DNA of 64,000 nucleotides. Source: an uncultured Lachnospiraceae bacterium (GTDB lineage: Bacteria > Bacillota > Clostridia > Lachnospirales > Lachnospiraceae). The DNA lies in the NCBI GenBank assembly GCA_910588215.1, contig CAJUQJ010000007.1, positions 84,736 through 148,735 on the forward strand. The letters are read 5' to 3'. Of the stretch, positions 59,364 through 64,000 are shown piece by piece. Position 1 is the stretch's first letter. The number at the start of each line of letters is the position of its first letter. The position numbers and the translations under genes are program-made. The notes beneath the pieces are model-generated. The model did no database searches. It was not told the DNA's origin and saw only the letters and a program-made list of their open reading frames with translations.

Positions 59364-61748
59364 ATGAAAGAGATCATTATCACAGCTTCTGTTCTGATTC
59401 TAAGTGTTATGCTGATCAGGCATTTTTTCAAGGGCAGGATCAGTAACAGGCTACAGTATGCTCTGTGGATTCTGGTGGCGGTGCGACTGATCGTTCCGGT
59501 GCCTGCTCTGCTCCATTTTTCGCTGGGAGAAATAGGGGAGTTTCGCATTATGGATCTGGTGAAAAGGTTTGAAGGCAATTTCGGAGATATCACGGAGCGC
59601 CTGGAGCAACCGGTCAGTTTCGCCTTGAATCTGAATTCTCCGATCGCTGAACAGATCGCGGAGAATGTGATGGAAGAGAATATGACATACGTGGGTGGAG
59701 CTGACGGGCCGACGAGTGTTTTCCTTGCCGGGCATATTGGATTTACGTGGCTGGATGTGCTGCGTTTAATCTGGTTTGGCGGCATGGGTGCAATGGCGGT
59801 GTGGATGGCGGCAGTCAATATAAGATTTTGGCGTAAGCTGCACAGGGAGCGACGGGAATTCCTATTGCCGGAAGAGATGAAGGGCAGGATGCATCCGAAG
59901 GTGTTGGCAAGTCTGCGCAGAGTGAGGATATATACGGTGGAGAATCTGGCGTCGCCTTGCCTGTATGGGGTGCCGGGACTGGAGACTGTCTATCTGCCGG
60001 AGGCCGTTACGCAGAAGGAAGACAGTCTTTGCCATGTACTCACCCATGAGATCTGCCATAAAAGGCACGGCGACGGGTTCTGGTCGTTGTTTCGCAATTT
60101 GCTTTTGGTATGTTACTGGTTCCATCCGTTGGTTTGGGCAGCGGCGATATTGTCCAAGCGGGATTGTGAACTTGCCTGCGACGAGGGAGCGCTGTTGATG
60201 CTGGGAGAGGAGGAGCGTATCAGTTATGGGAAAACGCTGCTTTCTATCATTACCGGCAAGGGAAGGTTCTCGGATTTTGCCTGCACGGCTACGACCATGA
60301 CCGGATCGGGCAAGAGCGTGAAAGAACGGATACGCTGTATTGCAGAGAAACCCAGAGTGATGGGTACAGCGGTGACGGCAGTACTGATTCTGATCGCGAC
60401 GGCCTGCATACTTGTCTTTACAAATAGTCCGCAGTTTTCCGGGGGTACATGGGAAAGCGGGGAGATTTATGTGATGACGGAAGATAAGCAGATCATGCTG
60501 CCGGACTCCATTGCCGGGATCAGCGGCTATACGGAGGAAGAGGGGAATGCTAAGAATCTGATCATCTATCAGGTGGCCTCCGACCAGGAAGTAGGTAGGT
60601 TCTGCACGGTTTCCTATGAAGAAGCGACAGCGCTGGTGGAGGCTGGCAGGTCGGTGGTGCCTTTAGGATCATACGGAAAGAACGGGCAGCTTCGGGAGTA
60701 TATGGGGCTTACAACAGGAAATGTTGCACGGCATCAGTATACACCGGCCAATGAAGATATGGAAAGCAGCGAGCAGACAGAGGATGCTCTGGAGGGTGAG
60801 GGAGCGACGCGGCCGGAAGAGGAGCATGAAAGCAGTATAAAGCGCAGCGAGAAGGATCCTTTTGCGTTTGACGGAAAGACAGAATGGGAAGAAGACGAAT
60901 CATACGAGAGTACGAAAAAGCCTTTTGCATTCGACGGGAAGAATGAATGGGGCATAGAAGAACCTCAGCAGATTGAGCAGGGAGTGGAAGCAGTGCCGAA
61001 CGGTGTGCCGGGGACGGACCGCAATACGGAGGATGAGACGACTTATGTGATACCAGATGAGGCGGCTGCCCCGGATACGGTGTATGAGGAAGCCGCAACC
61101 TATCTGCCGGCGGAAGAAATCATAACGAAGAATATTCCCTACGATCCGAATCTTACGGATTGTTATATTTATCTGACAGCAGACTATTCCGGGGTAGAGG
61201 AGAAGGACCTGGAAGAAATGCGCTACATTGACAACGAACTTAAGAATGCTGCCAGTGAGGTGATCGTGACCGGTGTCAACCGGGACATAACGGAGAAGAC
61301 TTTTAGGACACTGGCAGAGCATGCGACACAGTATCTGGGTGATGCCTCGGCGGTGGTGGCACTGGTGAGTGCGCTGCCCTTTCCGGAGGGAGTGTCCTAT
61401 GGCGAGACAGAGTTGACTACCGGTGATACACAGAAGAAGTCTCTGCGTGTCAAATGTGATGTGCTGCCGGGGAATTCGGATGTGCGGTATATTGACTATG
61501 ATGTGCTGCGCTTTGACGGGGTGATGCTTTTTGCTACCATCGAGAATCTGGAAGAATGTGTTTTTGCTTTGACGGAGGAAGATGGTTCTGTGTCAGAAGA
61601 GGTGGTATACAATAGAGAAGAGCTGACGGAATGGCTTGGGTTTGACAGTCTGTGGAAGAGCCTGGACGGAGAAGAACTGCAGTCATGGCTGACAGAGCTG
61701 CACCAGCGCGTGATCATGAGCGCATCATATGAGTATTTTGCTTTTTAA
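59364..61748 (+). CDS. BlaR1-like M56 peptidase sensor with long extracellular tail
   Basis: 794 residues, almost twice the usual length. N-terminal transmembrane helices (about 1-22, 30-50, 130-150), then the zinc metallopeptidase with HVLTHEICHKRHGDGFW (HEICH near 230) and ELACDEGALL. A further helix near 330-350 leads to a roughly 440-residue extracytoplasmic region with a Glu-rich linker, the duplicated motif PFAFDGKxEW (about 498 and 521) and a C-terminal DUF4825-like region (inference). No PBP-type SxxK/KTG motifs were found. ATG 59364 has GGAGG upstream; the frame is open from 59169. It should sense envelope conditions and cause loss of the upstream repressor. Confidence 0.82.
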   Translation: MKEIIITASVLILSVMLIRHFFKGRISNRLQYALWILVAVRLIVPVPALLHFSLGEIGEFRIMDLVKRFEGNFGDITERLEQPVSFALNLNSPIAEQIAENVMEENMTYVGGADGPTSVFLAGHIGFTWLDVLRLIWFGGMGAMAVWMAAVNIRFWRKLHRERREFLLPEEMKGRMHPKVLASLRRVRIYTVENLASPCLYGVPGLETVYLPEAVTQKEDSLCHVLTHEICHKRHGDGFWSLFRNLLLVCYWFHPLVWAAAILSKRDCELACDEGALLMLGEEERISYGKTLLSIITGKGRFSDFACTATTMTGSGKSVKERIRCIAEKPRVMGTAVTAVLILIATACILVFTNSPQFSGGTWESGEIYVMTEDKQIMLPDSIAGISGYTEEEGNAKNLIIYQVASDQEVGRFCTVSYEEATALVEAGRSVVPLGSYGKNGQLREYMGLTTGNVARHQYTPANEDMESSEQTEDALEGEGATRPEEEHESSIKRSEKDPFAFDGKTEWEEDESYESTKKPFAFDGKNEWGIEEPQQIEQGVEAVPNGVPGTDRNTEDETTYVIPDEAAAPDTVYEEAATYLPAEEIITKNIPYDPNLTDCYIYLTADYSGVEEKDLEEMRYIDNELKNAASEVIVTGVNRDITEKTFRTLAEHATQYLGDASAVVALVSALPFPEGVSYGETELTTGDTQKKSLRVKCDVLPGNSDVRYIDYDVLRFDGVMLFATIENLEECVFALTEEDGSVSEEVVYNREELTEWLGFDSLWKSLDGEELQSWLTELHQRVIMSASYEYFAF

Positions 61749-62108
61749 AGGATGTTTTCTTTGAGAAAGATGTGTAATGTGAACATGATCAGAAAAAATA
61801 AAAAAATTTTAAGATTTATGAAACATTTTCTTAACTTGTAGACTCTAATATATAAGAGTAGATTCCCGGAATCTTCTTTGGACCTGCCTTAGCGATCGAT
61901 TTTCCTTAAACGGCACACGGATTTCATTCATGTACGTTTCATGGGCGTCTTGTAAATTTGCGTACAGCTGACAAAATCATCTCACATGATCAGGTACAGA
62001 TGAGTTCGAGAGTCTGCAAACAGATGTATCAAAGAGATAGAAGTGTCTCTTTTAGAGGAATTTTACAGATTTCTCTGATACTATAAGGATAGTGTCGACA
62101 GAGCAGAC
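61749..62108. other. Intergenic region
   Basis: About 360 bp without a gene. A small AAAGAGA/TCTCTTT hairpin (62032-62055) is followed by GATACTATAAGGATAGTGTC, a short dyad. Promoters for the amidase gene must lie in or beyond the following repeat. Confidence 0.35.
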
Positions 62109-62242
62109 AGTCAAATACCCCGTAGCAAGCTGACGGGGCATCCAACTTGCAACGCAGCAGAGCTGCGGGGTATCTGACCCTCGCGGCATTCGCCAAATAC
62201 TCGTGCAAGCACGGTACTTGGCTCATTGCTCGCGGGAATGAA
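62109..62242. repeat. 134-bp dispersed repeat, copy B (inverted)
   Basis: Reverse complement of 48917-49050 with 2 mismatches. It sits 69 bp upstream of the amidase start, so it is probably transcribed in the leader. Confidence 0.85.
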
Positions 62243-62311
62243 ATTGCGGAAGCTTTTGCAGAGACAACATATCTTAGAGGCATAGAACGGGATACAAAAG
62301 AGGGGAATCAA

Positions 62312-63562
62312 GTGGGACAGGTGCAGAGAAGACAACAGCAGGATATTGAACTTTGGGAACTGTACGAAGGGGAGAAAAGGGAAAAGAGGAAGAGTGAGAG
62401 GGGCGATCGTGGACGAAATGTCGGAAGAGACAGTCGAAGGGCAGAGGCCGGGCGTACCGCCCCGAGGAGAGAGCCCGGTAGAAATACAGGCAGAATCAGA
62501 CAGAACGAGGCAAGCAGAAGAAACAGCCCGGACAGAGAAGCCTACAGCAGAAGCGATAGGGAAGTCAGGCAGGGTAGAGAAGCCTACAGAGGAAGCGACA
62601 GGAGAGTCAGACGGGGTGAAGAGACTTACGGCAGAAGCCGCCCGGACAGAGAGGGCAGCAGCATAAGGTTGTATGAGGTGAGGCAGGATGAAGCGAGGCC
62701 GAGGAGCAAGACTGCCGGTAGTGCACGACGAGTTGAAGGCGCAGCAGGAGCACGGCGTTCGAGCCGGACAAGGGGCATCTCCGAGATCAGCTTTATTGGG
62801 AGGGATCTACAGACTGCATACAGGGGCAGTGCACGTCCGGTGCAATCTATCAGGCGGCGTCGTGCAAGACGCAGGAAAGAACTCCTTAGTAAGACCATGA
62901 CCGTATTTTTTATGGTACTATGTCTTGTTATGATCTATTTTATAACCGGGCAGATTTATCAGATGGTGCATCGAGAAAAGGAGGAGAAACCGCTTCCCGT
63001 GACGAAAGAGCAGACCTTTAGGGAAGCCGACAGTGATACCGGGATCGCACCGCCTGAAGTGATACAGGATCTTCTGGAGATCAATGAGTATTCCAGGCCA
63101 GGAGATAAGCTGGAACGAATCAATAATATTTTCGTCCACTATACGGCAAATCCCGGTACTTCAGCTGCGCAGAACAGAAGCTATTTTGCTAATCTGGCAA
63201 TGACACATGAGCGGTCAGCCAGTGCGCATTTGATCATCGGTTATGAGGGAGAACTGATACAATGTATTCCTTTTGATGAGCAGGCTTATGCGGTGATGAC
63301 GCGGAATGAAGACTCTATATCAATTGAGTGTTGCTATCTGTCCGATGACGGTTCCTTCACCGAGGAAACATACGATACTCTGGTACATACTTTAGCGTGG
63401 CTGTTGGACAAATACGATCTGTCTACAGAAGATATCTTAAGACATTACGACTGCGGCGGGAAGCTTTGTCCCCTGTACTATGCAGAAAACGAGGAAGCGT
63501 GGGAAGAATTGCGGCAGGATGTGGAAGCGTATCTTATGCAGGCCAGACAGGAAACAACATAA
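62312..63562 (+). CDS. Membrane-anchored N-acetylmuramoyl-L-alanine amidase
   Basis: 416 residues from GTG 62312 (AGGGGA 5 bp upstream). A cytoplasmic Arg/Glu-rich region (about 1-185) contains a 14-residue repeat, REAYSRSDREVRQG then REAYRGSDRRVRRG. A transmembrane helix (about 195-215) and a C-terminal Amidase_2 (PF01510) domain (about 265-410) follow, with the zinc ligands in NNIFVHYTANPG, SAHLIIGYEG and RHYDCGGKLCP. The fold cleaves the lactyl-Ala bond of peptidoglycan. The basic tail may contact nucleic acid or acidic membranes (inference). Two hairpins downstream end the transcript. Confidence 0.85.
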   Translation: MGQVQRRQQQDIELWELYEGEKREKRKSERGDRGRNVGRDSRRAEAGRTAPRREPGRNTGRIRQNEASRRNSPDREAYSRSDREVRQGREAYRGSDRRVRRGEETYGRSRPDREGSSIRLYEVRQDEARPRSKTAGSARRVEGAAGARRSSRTRGISEISFIGRDLQTAYRGSARPVQSIRRRRARRRKELLSKTMTVFFMVLCLVMIYFITGQIYQMVHREKEEKPLPVTKEQTFREADSDTGIAPPEVIQDLLEINEYSRPGDKLERINNIFVHYTANPGTSAAQNRSYFANLAMTHERSASAHLIIGYEGELIQCIPFDEQAYAVMTRNEDSISIECCYLSDDGSFTEETYDTLVHTLAWLLDKYDLSTEDILRHYDCGGKLCPLYYAENEEAWEELRQDVEAYLMQARQETT

Positions 63563-63591
63563 GAAACAGTTAGAAATGAAGATGATCACAC

Positions 63592-63663
63592 TGCGGCGGA
63601 ATGGAATCATGTTGCCAAGACGATCCGCCGCAGACGGAGAATCCTGCTTGCAGGATTCTTTTT
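63592..63663 (+). terminator. Two hairpins ending the amidase transcript
   Basis: TGCGGCGGA / TCCGCCGCA (63592-63632) and AGAATCCTG / CAGGATTCT with TTTTT (63638-63663). The second is a standard terminator. Confidence 0.85.
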
Positions 63664-63748
63664 ACGGTGTAAGAAACTGATCCGAATCTGCGAGACTGTC
63701 AGGCAGATCTGTCAAACGGGCTTTACCCGTTTCCTGGGCATAATAAAA

Positions 63749-63819
63749 AGCGGGTGATGGGAATCGAACCCACGTATCCAGCTTGGAAGGCTGGTGTTCT
63801 ACCATTGAACTACACCCGC
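63749..63819 (-). tRNA. trnG: tRNA-Gly (anticodon TCC)
   Basis: 71-nt cloverleaf on the minus strand. The acceptor GCGGGTG pairs with CACCCGC, the anticodon arm carries CTTCCAA with TCC, and the T arm has GTTCGATTC. CCA is not encoded. A weak AAACGGG/CCCGTTT hairpin (63714-63732) follows on that strand. Confidence 0.97.
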
Positions 63820-63945
63820 ATAACTCTATATTTCTTACGAACAAATCTTATCTTATCATAAGAAGTTTCAAAAGTCAATTCCACAAATTTTAAATTTTCC
63901 GATTATGCATTTTGTCAATAGTTATGCAACAACTTTTTGAAAAAA

Positions 63946-63999
63946 TTAGGCCAGTTTCTTGATTTCCTCTTCAAAGAGTTGGGCGGAAGTCTTAAACCC
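63946..63999 (-). CDS. 3' end of a probable IS30-family transposase (partial)
   Basis: Only the last 17 codons are inside the window, reading GFKTSAQLFEEEIKKLA and ending TAA. The GFKT(P/S)..LFEE ending is typical of IS30 transposases. Sequence beyond the stop (63860-63945) is AT-rich and may hold the element's end, with GTTGCATAACTATTGACAAA a candidate terminal region. The remainder lies outside the window. Confidence 0.45.
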   Translation of the reverse strand, partial: GFKTSAQLFEEEIKKLA

Positions 64000-64000
64000 C

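Noticed and set aside
62346..62666. Second-frame open reading frame inside the amidase gene
   Set aside because: Low-complexity sequence created by the Arg/Glu/Gly repeat; no ribosome site and no independent family match.

Overview
The window looks like chromosomal DNA of a gut-type Lachnospiraceae (Bacillota, Clostridia). The evidence is moderate GC, strong GGAGG ribosome sites, many two-component/FtsX-type ABC modules, CUT1 sugar ABC operons paired with LacI regulators, a PerR / reverse rubrerythrin / rubredoxin set, a T-box in front of prolyl-tRNA synthetase, and acetate kinase. Species assignment is inference only. No CRISPR array, rRNA operon, replication origin or complete insertion sequence was seen. 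One tRNA (Gly-TCC) and the tail of a probable IS30-type transposase lie at the right end.

Layout. 1-6.1 kb: an AT-rich BlaI/BlaR1 pair behind a consensus promoter and a BlaI-type operator, then a response regulator, kinase, membrane-anchored protein and a C39-like secreted peptidase. 6.1-6.7 kb: a decayed Big_2 surface-protein gene. 6.85-17.4 kb: Hsp20, then a fructan/sucrose-type locus (ROK sugar kinase, YesL-like DUF624 protein, LacI regulator, two permeases, a solute-binding lipoprotein with a 12-G tract just after its lipobox, and a GH32 beta-fructosidase). Two nearly identical 195-bp MITE-like elements in opposite orientation bracket the transporter genes. 17.8-20.4 kb: a zinc-ribbon / DUF5685 / DnaJ cluster and a DUF3892 protein. 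20.7-22.4 kb: an AAA-ATPase with a C-terminal PD-(D/E)XK-like domain.

22.9-31.0 kb: six minus-strand genes form two FtsX-type ABC transporters around one response regulator/kinase pair, resembling peptide-antibiotic sensing and resistance modules. 31.4-33.5 kb: a LytTR regulator and GHKL kinase, with a textbook pair of LytTR direct repeats upstream. 34.2-43.8 kb: a second LacI-controlled sugar locus (binding protein, two permeases, DUF5695-like protein, GH127 beta-L-arabinofuranosidase). 43.9-45.4 kb: rubredoxin, reverse rubrerythrin and PerR. 45.7-48.8 kb: kinase, regulator and RluA pseudouridine synthase.

49.2-57.9 kb: YtvI-like membrane protein, two paralogous O-antigen-ligase-like membrane proteins, a NahK-like sugar kinase, a T-box plus ProS, and AckA. 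58.1-63.6 kb: a small anchored protein, a second and larger BlaI/BlaR1-type pair, and a membrane-anchored amidase with an Arg-rich repetitive N-terminus. Repeat families are conspicuous: the MITE pair, a 134-bp pair (48.9 and 62.1 kb) with degenerate relatives at 26.1 and 35.3 kb, and scattered gene remnants at 6.1, 8.6, 22.4 and 33.6 kb.
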